Shown here: positions 1 through 8,068 of the stretch, piece by piece
Position numbering within the stretch: the first letter of the stretch is position 1
How the letters are laid out: every line of letters starts with the position of its first letter
Assembly: GCF_008727875.1 (NCBI RefSeq)
Contig: NZ_VTWS01000003.1
Span: 682,001 to 746,000 of the forward strand
DNA from: Larkinella humicola
GTDB taxonomy: Bacteria > Bacteroidota > Bacteroidia > Cytophagales > Spirosomataceae
Length of the DNA stretch: 64,000 bases
Reading direction: 5' to 3'
Position numbers and translations under genes: made by a program
Notes under the pieces: model-generated
Databases searched by the model: none
Seen by the model: the letters and a program-made list of their open reading frames with translations, nothing else
Told to the model about the DNA's origin: nothing

Positions 1-1948
1 AGTTGATCTGCATCTTCTGCGATTCGCTGGCGTTGTAGTTCAGGAAAACACTGGGAAACAGGTAGATATAATCCCGCTGGCTTTTCACGTTGGTGGTCCG
101 CTGATCCGTTGTGATGTTGGTATATTCGGTACGCAACCCCACCTGGTAGCTAAACTTTCTGATCTCGTTGCCGAAATTGACATAAGCCGCGCTGGTTCGT
201 TCGTCGTAAATGAAATTATTGCTGATGGCGGGGTTTATCGTCCAGATGCCGTCCAGCAGGTTCTCAAACGTATAGTCGGAAGCCAGCCGCCGGTAGGTGT
301 GTTTCAAGCCGGTTTCGAGTTTCTTCTTGTCTTTGAGCGGTTCCACAAAATCCAGTTGCAACACCGCCACCCGGTTTTCCCGGCCATTGTCGGCGCGCTG
401 CTGGCCAATCAGGAAATTGGGCGTCAACAACGTTTCGGGCAAGGTCGTGGTGTTGCTGAAGTTCTGGTATTCCGTGCTTTCGTTAGTCGATGTAGTGGCA
501 TCAAAGGTGAGTTCCCGCCCCTGTTTGTCGAACGTCCGGCGATACCCGAAAACGTAATCCAGTCCTCTTTCAGGTTCGGTTTCTTCGGTAATCCGCAGGG
601 TTCGTCCCAGCGACACCCGGTTAGCATCCAATGTATTGAAATTCTCCTCTTCCGAATCGCGGCTGTATTCAGGCCGGTAGAGAATCGAAGCGGTAATGTT
701 GTCGCGGGGCGACAGTGTGTAATCGAAACCGACGCGAAGGTTGTTGTTCACGCTCCTTCGGATGGCGTCGTTGCGTTGCGCCAGATAACTGATCGAGTCT
801 CCGAATATATTCTGCCGTTCCGAAATCCGGTACTGAAACCGCCGGTTTGCCCGGAAATTATAACTGCTGAATAGGTTCAATTTCTTAAACCGTGTGTTCA
901 GATTAATCGACGCATTGTATTTATCCCGCGTACCGACGTTCAGTTGCACATTGCCATTGAAACCCGCAGCACGTTCTTTTTTGAGAATAATGTTGATAAT
1001 CCCGGCCGCTCCGTCGGCATCGAATCGTGACGACGGATTGGTGATCATCTCGATTCGTTCGATGTTGCTGGCCGGAATCTGTTCCAAAATCGCCTGGCGG
1101 TCGAGCCCCGTCAAACCCGACGGTTTTCCATCGACCAGCACAATCACGTTGCTGCTGCCGCGTAAACTCAGTGTACCATCGACATCCACCGTTACGGAAG
1201 GTACATTCTGCAAAATATCGATGGCCGAACCGCCCTGCGCGATGGGCAACTGATCGACGTTCACAATTTTGCGGTCGAGGGAGTATTCATACGCCTGTTT
1301 CTGCCCCTGAACCACCACTTCCTGAAGCTGTTTGGCGGTTTCGGTCATCAGAATATTCCCCAGATCGACGATCGGTTTGTCCATACTGATCACAATGCGC
1401 GGCACCCGTTTGGCCGCGAAACCCAGGCTTTGAATGAGCAGGTAATAGGCATCCGGCGCCAGATTGTTCATCTGGAAAAACCCTTTTTCGTCCGTCAATG
1501 CGCCCGTCACCGAACTCGAATCCCGCGAGCGGAACAGGCCGATGCTGGCAAATTCGACGGGTTGGTTTTTTCCGGCTTGCGGAGTGAGGAGTTTTCCGCT
1601 GATTTTTCCGGAACCGACAACGGATTCCGGTGCCCCCGCATTGGCCCGACGACCCGCTGCTGTTCCTGTACCAGCCGGTTGGGTTGCCGACGTTGGCCCA
1701 TCCGTGGTTGGAAGGGCTGGTTGCAAAACCGGCTGCGTCGACGCGGAACGAACCGTATCAGGGCGGTCGGCCGAATTGTACTGCGTCGTGTCCGGACGAA
1801 TCGGAGCGGCTGGCTGGGTCGTATCCGCTTCCAGTCCAATGGCTTGCACCATCGCATTGGAAACCGGTGCTGGTTGCTGCGCCTGGGCGGTTCCCAACAC
1901 GAGCCAGAGGGCACAAATCACTAAAAAAGAAACCGGATCGGTCTTCAT
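1..1948 (-). CDS. TonB-dependent receptor, outer-membrane beta-barrel family (C-terminus cut by window edge)
   Basis: The reading frame opens at the ATG at 1948 with a signal peptide (MKTDPVSFLVICALWLVLG, then AQA-Q) and runs off the window after about 649 codons. A Thr/Pro/Ala-rich linker of about 100 residues is followed by a CarboxypepD_reg-like Ig fold (GKISGKLLTPQAGKNQPVEF ... LTDEKGFFQMNNLAPDAYYL), then a TonB plug domain (VDQLPIAQGGSAIDILQNVP, LRGSSNVIVLVDGKPSG, MITNPSSRFDADGAAGIINI) and the start of the barrel (NVQLNVGTRDKYNASINLNT). This is the Bacteroidota 'outer membrane beta-barrel family protein' layout. Substrate is unknown and no SusD partner is visible. The long low-complexity linker before the Ig fold is unusual. 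The family call is firm; the C-terminal barrel cannot be inspected. Confidence 0.9.
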   Translation of the reverse strand, partial: MKTDPVSFLVICALWLVLGTAQAQQPAPVSNAMVQAIGLEADTTQPAAPIRPDTTQYNSADRPDTVRSASTQPVLQPALPTTDGPTSATQPAGTGTAAGRRANAGAPESVVGSGKISGKLLTPQAGKNQPVEFASIGLFRSRDSSSVTGALTDEKGFFQMNNLAPDAYYLLIQSLGFAAKRVPRIVISMDKPIVDLGNILMTETAKQLQEVVVQGQKQAYEYSLDRKIVNVDQLPIAQGGSAIDILQNVPSVTVDVDGTLSLRGSSNVIVLVDGKPSGLTGLDRQAILEQIPASNIERIEMITNPSSRFDADGAAGIINIILKKERAAGFNGNVQLNVGTRDKYNASINLNTRFKKLNLFSSYNFRANRRFQYRISERQNIFGDSISYLAQRNDAIRRSVNNNLRVGFDYTLSPRDNITASILYRPEYSRDSEEENFNTLDANRVSLGRTLRITEETEPERGLDYVFGYRRTFDKQGRELTFDATTSTNESTEYQNFSNTTTLPETLLTPNFLIGQQRADNGRENRVAVLQLDFVEPLKDKKKLETGLKHTYRRLASDYTFENLLDGIWTINPAISNNFIYDERTSAAYVNFGNEIRKFSYQVGLRTEYTNITTDQRTTNVKSQRDYIYLFPSVFLNYNASESQKMQIN

Positions 1949-2141
1949 AAAACGTTGAAATAAATGGTATCTATTTAAGAAAGCAGGCCTGTTCATCCGG
2001 ATTTCCTACGCCGACCGTTTTTACCGAACAGGGTCGGCTTGAACGGTTTTTAGCAGGTAAACCAGGGCGTTATACCCGGAATTCATCCAAAATGAACCGG
2101 ATCAGACGTATAGGCTTGAGTAGATGGGGCTATAAAGAAAA

Positions 2142-2170
2142 AAGCCTGTCAGCCTAAGGCCGACAGGCTT
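2142..2170 (-). terminator. Intrinsic terminator of asd
   Basis: AAGCCTGTC pairs with GACAGGCTT, with an inner GCC/GGC stem. Read on the minus strand the hairpin is followed by TTTTTTC, 20 bases past the asd stop. Its arms share the CCTGTC/GACAGG word with hairpins at 40477-40517 and 62677-62704. Confidence 0.85.
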
Positions 2171-2189
2171 ATATGTCTATAACGGGATG

Positions 2190-3182
2190 TTAGACCAAAT
2201 TGTTTTCCGCTAAATATTCCGCAATCTGAACGGCGTTGGTAGCCGCGCCTTTCCGAAGGTTGTCGGCCACAATCCAGAGATTGAGGGTATTCGGCTGGCT
2301 TTCGTCGCGACGAATCCGGCCCACAAACACCTCATCTTTTCCGTGTGCCGTCAGCGGCATCGGGTACAGGTAGTTTTTCGGATCGTCCTGAACGATAACA
2401 CCTTCCGCTTCTTCCAGAATTTTAACGACATCGCCCACTTCGTAGTCATTTTCGAACTCGATGTTCACGGCTTCGGAGTGCCCGCCGATGGTCGGAATAC
2501 GCACGGTCGTAGCCGTCACCTGAATGGTGTCGTCGCCCATGATTTTCTTGGTTTCGTTCACCATCTTCATTTCTTCCTTCGTGTAGCCGTTGTCCAGAAA
2601 CACGTCAATGTGCGGCAACACGTTGAGGTCGATGGGGTGCGGGTAGACTTTCGGGTTGGAATAATCGCCCGAACGCTCGGAAAACAACTGATCGACGGCG
2701 GCTTTCCCGGTTCCGGTTACGGATTGATAAGTTGACACCACCACGCGTTTCACCCCGTATTTTTTATGCAGCGGGTCCAGCACCACCACCATCTGGATGG
2801 TCGAGCAGTTGGGGTTGGCGATGATTTTGTCTTCCAGCGTCAGCGTGTGGGCGTTGATTTCGGGAACGACCAGTTTTTTGGTCGGGTCCATGCGCCAGGC
2901 CGAGGAGTTATCGACGACCGTAATCCCGGCTTCAGCGAAGAGCGGAGCCAGTTTGAGCGACGTGCTGCCCCCGGCCGAAAAAATCGCAATAGCCGGTTTT
3001 GCCGCGATGGCATCCTCAAAGCTCACGATCGTAACCTGTTTACCCTTGAACGTAATCTGTTTACCCACCGAGCGTTCTGACGCGACAGGAATCAGTTCCG
3101 TTACCGGGAAGTTACGTTCTTCGAGCACTTTCAGGATTTCGCCACCGACAAGGCCGGTTGCACCTACTACTGCAATTTTCAT
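2190..3182 (-). CDS. asd: Aspartate-semialdehyde dehydrogenase
   Basis: Makes L-aspartate semialdehyde from aspartyl phosphate with NADPH; this is the branch point to lysine/diaminopimelate, threonine and methionine in the cytosol. The protein opens with the NADP-binding loop MKIAVVGATGLVGGE. The catalytic cysteine is in NPNCSTIQMV and the substrate-binding region includes GGHSEAVNIEFE near the C-terminus. About 330 residues is the usual length. I start at 3182 (MKIAVVG); an in-frame ATG at 3197 would add only MIGTE. The gene is single, with its own terminator downstream and a possible -7 box upstream. It supplies the meso-diaminopimelate branch used by the mur genes later in the window. Confidence 0.95.
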   Translation of the reverse strand: MKIAVVGATGLVGGEILKVLEERNFPVTELIPVASERSVGKQITFKGKQVTIVSFEDAIAAKPAIAIFSAGGSTSLKLAPLFAEAGITVVDNSSAWRMDPTKKLVVPEINAHTLTLEDKIIANPNCSTIQMVVVLDPLHKKYGVKRVVVSTYQSVTGTGKAAVDQLFSERSGDYSNPKVYPHPIDLNVLPHIDVFLDNGYTKEEMKMVNETKKIMGDDTIQVTATTVRIPTIGGHSEAVNIEFENDYEVGDVVKILEEAEGVIVQDDPKNYLYPMPLTAHGKDEVFVGRIRRDESQPNTLNLWIVADNLRKGAATNAVQIAEYLAENNLV

Positions 3183-3227
3183 TTCCGTACCAATCAATTA
3201 AGTGAAACAAGTCTTAAAAATTGGGTG

Positions 3228-3235
3228 CAAAAATA
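3228..3235 (-). promoter_or_regulatory. Possible -7 promoter element for asd
   Basis: Minus-strand TATTTTTG matches the Bacteroidota -7 consensus TAnnTTTG, 46 bases upstream of the asd start. No convincing TTG lies 17-23 bases further upstream, so the call rests on the -7 box alone. Confidence 0.4.
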
Positions 3236-3294
3236 CGGAGAAATGCTGAGAGAACCGGGAAAGATTCAAAAAAATCCGGATAAATCGCTCAGTG

Positions 3295-3939
3295 TCAAAA
3301 CCGCGCGACCAAACCCATTCCGGTATTGGTGTAGTCAATGTGCGGTTCCAGCCGGAAAGAGACGTCTTTCGTCCGCAATGCTTTATTATAATACTGAATG
3401 GAACGCCGGAAATGAAAACCGGGAATGCGGATTAACGAGCCCACCAGAAACAGACTAAGGCCGGTTGTCATGGTAACGAGTCCACCTTTTCTGACTTCTT
3501 TTTTCGTTTCTGTATTCGCGTATGGATTACCCAGGTAGACCAGCCCATTCCCGTACCAGGCACCATTGTAATACGTCAACCCTTTGGGAACCCCGTTTTG
3601 ACTTTGTACCTCTTTGGGATTGGCAGTAACAATTATTCCTACCAGCGACGCAACTCCGCCGACGAGCATCAGGCTGGTACCCAATTCACGCCCACTTTTG
3701 AACTGCCGGTATTCACGAATGGCATCCGGATCGCCGGAAGCCAGGATGTACTGGCCTAAATCCGTCGCCCGGCGGACTTCAATGCCGTCGTACAGATACT
3801 GCGAGGAAGGCTGGGTTCGGTAACCGTATTGGGTATAAATCGATGTTGAGTAAGTAACCGTTTCAATCGGTTTCAAGGGTTCAGACTGCGCCCACACTCC
3901 CACGGGCCAGGCCAGCAATAAAAGGTACAGTGTTTTCAT
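3295..3939 (-). CDS. Secreted or membrane protein of unknown function
   Basis: 214 residues with a clear signal peptide (MKTLYLLLLAWPVGVWAQ). Two hydrophobic stretches (about residues 85-106, LGTSLMLVGGVASLVGIIV, and about 150-170, GGLVTMTTGLSLFLVGSLI) look like membrane segments with a Tyr/Asn-rich loop between them. The C-terminus ends in GMGLVARF, a terminal aromatic as in outer-membrane proteins, so a small envelope protein is plausible. I do not recognise the family. It stands alone between asd and the symporter, on the same strand. Confidence 0.75.
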   Translation of the reverse strand: MKTLYLLLLAWPVGVWAQSEPLKPIETVTYSTSIYTQYGYRTQPSSQYLYDGIEVRRATDLGQYILASGDPDAIREYRQFKSGRELGTSLMLVGGVASLVGIIVTANPKEVQSQNGVPKGLTYYNGAWYGNGLVYLGNPYANTETKKEVRKGGLVTMTTGLSLFLVGSLIRIPGFHFRRSIQYYNKALRTKDVSFRLEPHIDYTNTGMGLVARF

Positions 3940-4131
3940 CGTCGAGATTTTTAAAGAAATCTACGAAAAAACGCTGTATACATGATTAAAGCTTGATTAT
4001 ATTTTTAGTAGAATGGTTTTGATTATACCAAGAGCTACTACCGACGCTGCGCTGTGGAGCCCCTCATGAGGCAACAACGGCTCGGTAATGAATAAATCAT
4101 GGGCCATTATTGAACCCGATACAACGTATCA

Positions 4132-5766
4132 TCACCAGAAATTGGCATACAAAACCACCAGAATCCCCAGAATCAGCGCCGAACCGGCGATGAACGAGGG
4201 CGTTACCTTGAACATTTGCCGGTCGATTTCCAGGCCTTTCTCGTTGTGGTGACTGGCCGGATCGGTCAGCGAAACGATGAACATGATGGCGATGTCGATG
4301 CAGAAAACCCACATCGTCCGGTGCAGAAACGGAATGTCAGCCGCCTGAACTCCGAACGTCTCCATCACTTCTGCCCAGAATTTGAGCAGCGTCGACAACG
4401 GAATGGTGACGATGGCCACCGTCAAAGCCGCCCGCGTGGTGGCGCGTTTCCAGAAAAAGCCCAGCAGGAAAATGGCGAAAACGCCCGGCGTAATGAAATT
4501 GGTGTATTCCTGAATATACTGATACACCTGATCGAACGACCGCAGCATGGGCGCAATGATGATGGCGATGATGAACGCCACCACCACCGCATACCGCCCC
4601 ACCCGCACCAGTTTCTGCTCCGACGCGTCTTTGTCGAAGAATTTCTTGTAAATATCGAGCGTAAAAATTGTCGAGATGCTGTTGCATTTCCCCGCCAGCG
4701 AAGCCACCACGGCGGCCGTCAAAGCGGCAAACGCCAGTCCTTTCATGCCCGTTGGCAGCAGATTCATCAAAACCGGGTAGGCATTGTCGGGCCGAACCGC
4801 CCCGTTGCTGGTCATTTCGGTCTGAAATGTGCCATTTTTGAACAGCACATAAGCCGCGATGCCCGGAATCACGACAATGAGCGGAATCATCAGTTTCAGA
4901 AAAGCCGCGAAGAGAATGCCGCTCCGAGCGGTTTTCAGGTCGGCTCCCAGCGCCCGTTGCACAATGTACTGATTACAGCCCCAGTACGACAGATTGTTTA
5001 CCCACATGCCGCCCGTTACCAGCGCCATGCCGGGCAACACGCTGTAGTGCGGATGACCTTCCGGAAAATACATGTGAAAATGCGAATCGGCTTCGGTGCG
5101 GAGCGACAGCAACCCATTCCAGACGCCGGAAATACCCAGTTTGTCGGACACCAGTTGCAAGGCCAGATACGTCACCACCAAACCGCCCGTAATCAGCACC
5201 ACCACCTGGATGACATCCGTATAGCCGATGACTTTCATACCGCCCAACGTGATAAAAATGGCGAAAAGAGCCAGCCCGATGGTGCAGGTCGTGAACGAAA
5301 TACCGGCCAGCGACTCGATGGCAATGGCGCCCAGGTACAGAATCGACGTCAGGTTAACGAGTACATAAACGACAAGCCAGAAAATAGCCAGAATCGTACT
5401 GACCGTGTCGTTATACCGCTGCGCCAGAAACTGCGGCATGGTGTAGATGCGGTTTTTCAGGTAAATCGGAATGAAATAAACCGCCACAACGATTAATACA
5501 GCAGCCGCAAACCACTCATACGATGAAATAGCGAGGCCCATGGCAAACCCCGACCCGGCCATGCCGATGAAGTGTTCGGCGGAGATGTTTGATGCAATCA
5601 GCGAAGCTCCGATGGCCCACCAGGTTAGCGATCCTTCGGCCAGAAAAAAGTCTTTGGTGTTGGTTTCAGCGGATTTTCGACGGCGGTAGATCCAATAACC
5701 GTAGCCGGATACTATGACAAAATACAGCAGGAACACCGCGTAATCGGCGGGTTGAAGGTGGTTCAT
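4132..5766 (-). CDS. Sodium:solute symporter family (SSS) transporter
   Basis: 544-residue inner-membrane protein with about 13-14 hydrophobic helices, starting with YAVFLLYFVIVSGYGYWIYRR. Family marks include the FFLAEGSLTWWAIGASLIAS segment at the end of the first loop, SNISAEHFIGMAGSGFA, and the core motif with LTAAVVASLAGKCNSISTIF. These resemble SGLT-like sugar/sodium transporters. The LAGKCNS region carries the usual conserved sodium-site small residues. The substrate cannot be read from sequence; sugar or inositol is a guess by family. No catabolic operon adjoins it. The stretch 3940-4131 downstream shows no clear terminator. Confidence 0.92.
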   Translation of the reverse strand: MNHLQPADYAVFLLYFVIVSGYGYWIYRRRKSAETNTKDFFLAEGSLTWWAIGASLIASNISAEHFIGMAGSGFAMGLAISSYEWFAAAVLIVVAVYFIPIYLKNRIYTMPQFLAQRYNDTVSTILAIFWLVVYVLVNLTSILYLGAIAIESLAGISFTTCTIGLALFAIFITLGGMKVIGYTDVIQVVVLITGGLVVTYLALQLVSDKLGISGVWNGLLSLRTEADSHFHMYFPEGHPHYSVLPGMALVTGGMWVNNLSYWGCNQYIVQRALGADLKTARSGILFAAFLKLMIPLIVVIPGIAAYVLFKNGTFQTEMTSNGAVRPDNAYPVLMNLLPTGMKGLAFAALTAAVVASLAGKCNSISTIFTLDIYKKFFDKDASEQKLVRVGRYAVVVAFIIAIIIAPMLRSFDQVYQYIQEYTNFITPGVFAIFLLGFFWKRATTRAALTVAIVTIPLSTLLKFWAEVMETFGVQAADIPFLHRTMWVFCIDIAIMFIVSLTDPASHHNEKGLEIDRQMFKVTPSFIAGSALILGILVVLYANFW

Positions 5767-5844
5767 TCCAGGGTAGTTTTAGGCTTAAAGAACGGCAAAA
5801 TAGAACTATTTCCATTCCCGTTCAACTACAGCACCATCTTCTTG

Positions 5845-5971
5845 CTCCCGGATTGCATTTGGAGTTATCCAGAGTCTACCTCGTTGGGGTTGGGTACGGG
5901 AGGTCGGCCCACGCTCACCCCAGGCCCCGGATTCTATCCGGGGTTATCCAGAGTCAACCCCGTTGGGGTTG
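5845..5971. repeat. Twin-hairpin REP-like repeat, two copies
   Basis: Two copies of about 48 bp (5845-5892 and 5924-5971) spaced 79 bp apart, 29/32 identical over the right part (GTTATCCAGAGTC...CGTTGGGGTTG). The second copy folds into two hairpins: CCCCGGAT/ATCCGGGG with a 3-base loop, and CAACCCC/GGGGTTG with loop GTT. The first copy is decayed in both. It lies between the end of the 5994-7487 gene and the symporter start. Confidence 0.75.
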
Positions 5972-5993
5972 TGGCGTTGGGTGTATTGCTCTT

Positions 5994-7487
5994 TTACTGG
6001 GGGCGTGGTTCCGTGGCTTCCTGGATCTGCGGGATTGTGGGTACGAATTCTACTTCGCACGGATAGCCAAACAGGCAGTTGTCTTTGATGATCTTGGCAA
6101 CGCCCTCGGGTACCATCGCTTCCCAGCCATCTTCCCCGGCTTTGACCATTTGCAGCACGCGGTCGGTCGAAATGTGCAGGTTTTCTTCGTTGTAATCGGT
6201 AATGTCTTCGATTTTGTCGTTGGCAATGAGGTATTGGTACAACGGTTGCAGGTTGGGCGGCAACTGAAAATCCTGACACCGGTAAATCACGCCGTCGGAG
6301 AGCAGCGTCGGATAGACAAAAAGTTTCACTTTCCGGCTGAACAGCGTGGCAAATGACTCCAGAATACCCCCCGGCAGGTTTTTGTAATGCTGCTCTTCAA
6401 ATATGTATTCCAGGTTGGGAATGCCCAGGATCAGGCCCACTTTCAGGCGGGTCAGCCGCGAGAGGTACGAAACCAGCCGGTAATATTCCAGAAAACTCGA
6501 AATCATCACCGTTTGCCCAAGCGAGCACAGAATATCGACGCGATCGAGAAAATCTTTCTCGTCGATCCCGTGATCGACGTTGGCCGCCAGGTTGTGAAGC
6601 GTTAACTCCGCGACAGTCACCACCCGGTTGGGGTCAATTTCGGGTTCTTCCAGAAACTGCTTCAGGCCGTTGCTGAGCATGTCGACATGAACGTTGGTGA
6701 CGGGCCGCAACCGCCCGCGCAACAACACAATATGGCGTTTATAGAGTGCTTCCGAGGGTTGCAGCACCCGCCCGTCCGGCCCAAACAGAGCAGCATTGGT
6801 AAAACCGTTCCGCACCAGATACAGGCTCATCAGCCGGTTATCGACGTTGGGAAAATCCGGCCCGTCGAAACGGATCATGTCAATTTCAATGCGCTCCGGC
6901 GACAGATCGTCCATGAGCGACAACAACAAGGTTTCCGGCGATTTATGGTAATAATAACAACCGTAGATCAGGTTGACGCCAATCACACCCAGCGCCTGCT
7001 GCTGCAACACGTTTTCGTTGTCGAGCATCCGGACGTGGATGATCACGTCGTTATAAGGCCCTTTGGGTTCAAGCTGAAACCGCAGGCCAATCCAGCCGTG
7101 TGATTCGTTGGTTTTCTGGTAATTTAGCGCAACGACGGTATTCGCAAAAGCAAAAAACGTGGTGGTTTCGCCACGTTGATCGGCCAGCCGCTTCTCCATC
7201 AGGCTGTATTCCTTGCTGAGCATTTTGATCAGCCGCGATTCGACCACATAACGCCCGCTTTCTTCCGGGCCATAAATCGCATCGCTGAAGGTCATGTCAT
7301 ACGCCGACATGGTTTTGGCAATGGTTCCCGACGCGCCCCCGGCTTTAAAAAACATGGCTGCGGTTTCCTGCCCGGCTCCAATTTCGGCAAAAGAGCCGTA
7401 AATCCGCCGGTCGAGGTTTATTCGCAGCCCTTTTTGTTTGGTTCCAATGGTTTTATCGTACATAGGTTGGCGAGTAGACGAGTTCAC
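5994..7487 (-). CDS. Conserved Bacteroidota protein of unknown function
   Basis: 497 residues, no signal peptide, predicted cytosolic. I recognise the N-terminal block GSFAEIGAGQETAAMFFKAG followed by SGTIAKTMSAYDMTFSDAIY from a conserved Bacteroidota/cyanobacterial family often labelled 'nicotinate-nucleotide adenylyltransferase' in databases. I see no HxGH or ISSTxxR nucleotidyltransferase motif, so I do not adopt that name. The middle carries many FxxxGR and VHVDMLSNGL-type segments. The start could be 7463 (MYDKTIGTKQKG) rather than 7487. The start is 64 bases from the divergent GGCT gene. Confidence 0.8.
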   Translation of the reverse strand: MNSSTRQPMYDKTIGTKQKGLRINLDRRIYGSFAEIGAGQETAAMFFKAGGASGTIAKTMSAYDMTFSDAIYGPEESGRYVVESRLIKMLSKEYSLMEKRLADQRGETTTFFAFANTVVALNYQKTNESHGWIGLRFQLEPKGPYNDVIIHVRMLDNENVLQQQALGVIGVNLIYGCYYYHKSPETLLLSLMDDLSPERIEIDMIRFDGPDFPNVDNRLMSLYLVRNGFTNAALFGPDGRVLQPSEALYKRHIVLLRGRLRPVTNVHVDMLSNGLKQFLEEPEIDPNRVVTVAELTLHNLAANVDHGIDEKDFLDRVDILCSLGQTVMISSFLEYYRLVSYLSRLTRLKVGLILGIPNLEYIFEEQHYKNLPGGILESFATLFSRKVKLFVYPTLLSDGVIYRCQDFQLPPNLQPLYQYLIANDKIEDITDYNEENLHISTDRVLQMVKAGEDGWEAMVPEGVAKIIKDNCLFGYPCEVEFVPTIPQIQEATEPRPQ

Positions 7488-7551
7488 CTGCGACGGGCAA
7501 GCTAACTTTTGGTTTAAATTTACAAATATCCTGGTGAATACCGCCTATCGC

Positions 7552-7941
7552 ATGTCTACTTCTACAACGTCTTTTGTCCGTCTTTTTGTTTACGGAACCC
7601 TGCTGAGTGCGTCAAAACACCCAATGGCGCAGAATTTACGTCAAAAAACCCGGCTTCTCGGGCCGGGTTTTTTCCCCGGTCGGTTATACGATCTTGGCAT
7701 GTATCCCGGAGCGGTTTATGACCCGGTTGCTCAATCGAATGTGTTTGGGGAAGTCTATTCGTTCACAGAATCAGGGTGGAAACGGGAGCGGAAAACGCTC
7801 GATGACTACGAAGGAGATGAGTATGTCCGGTCGGTTGTGCCGGTCCAAACCGCCGATGGTTTGGTCGATTGCTGGACGTATCTTTTCAAACCGCCAACAG
7901 ATTCGTTACCGCGTATTGAGTCGGGGCGGTATTTTGGGTAA
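7552..7941 (+). CDS. Gamma-glutamylcyclotransferase / AIG2-like family protein
   Basis: 129-residue cytosolic protein of the GGCT-like fold. It has the family's opening motif FVRLFVYGTLLS (YGTL glycine loop), then GRLYDLGMYPGAV and VFGEVYSFTESGW, with a putative catalytic Glu in the LDDYEGDEYVR segment. Members release 5-oxoproline from gamma-glutamyl compounds or act on related amides; the substrate here is unknown. I start at the ATG at 7552; the longer frame from 7438 would overlap the divergent gene's start and lacks family similarity. Confidence 0.88.
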   Translation: MSTSTTSFVRLFVYGTLLSASKHPMAQNLRQKTRLLGPGFFPGRLYDLGMYPGAVYDPVAQSNVFGEVYSFTESGWKRERKTLDDYEGDEYVRSVVPVQTADGLVDCWTYLFKPPTDSLPRIESGRYFG

Positions 7942-7960
7942 AAAGGAAATCAAAAATAAT

Positions 7961-8031
7961 AAATGATGAATTTTAAATGTAAAAGTGTGCGAAGAGCGCG
8001 TCTTTACTTTTACATTTAAAATTCATCATTT
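7961..8031. repeat. AT-rich palindrome between convergent genes (P1)
   Basis: Perfect 26-bp inverted repeat: left arm 7961-7986 begins AAATGATGAATTTTAAATG, right arm 8006-8031. The loop 7987-8005 holds GTGCGAAGAGCGCG. It lies between the GGCT gene and the S41 protease gene and could terminate both. Its arm words ATTTTAAATGTAAAA recur at 62085-62174. Confidence 0.85.
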
Positions 8032-8068
8032 TACATTTATGATTCACTGTATTTGACGTCCAGACCCA

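Noticed and set aside
2010-2038. GCCGACC/GGTCGGC hairpin upstream of the first TonB receptor gene
   Set aside because: A 7-bp stem with a 15-base loop is weak, and its place upstream of the gene gives no role I can support.
4216-5496. Long plus-strand open frame (426 codons) opposite the symporter gene
   Set aside because: It is the antisense shadow of a clear SSS transporter; the sequence is rich in His/Arg/Gln with no family motif.
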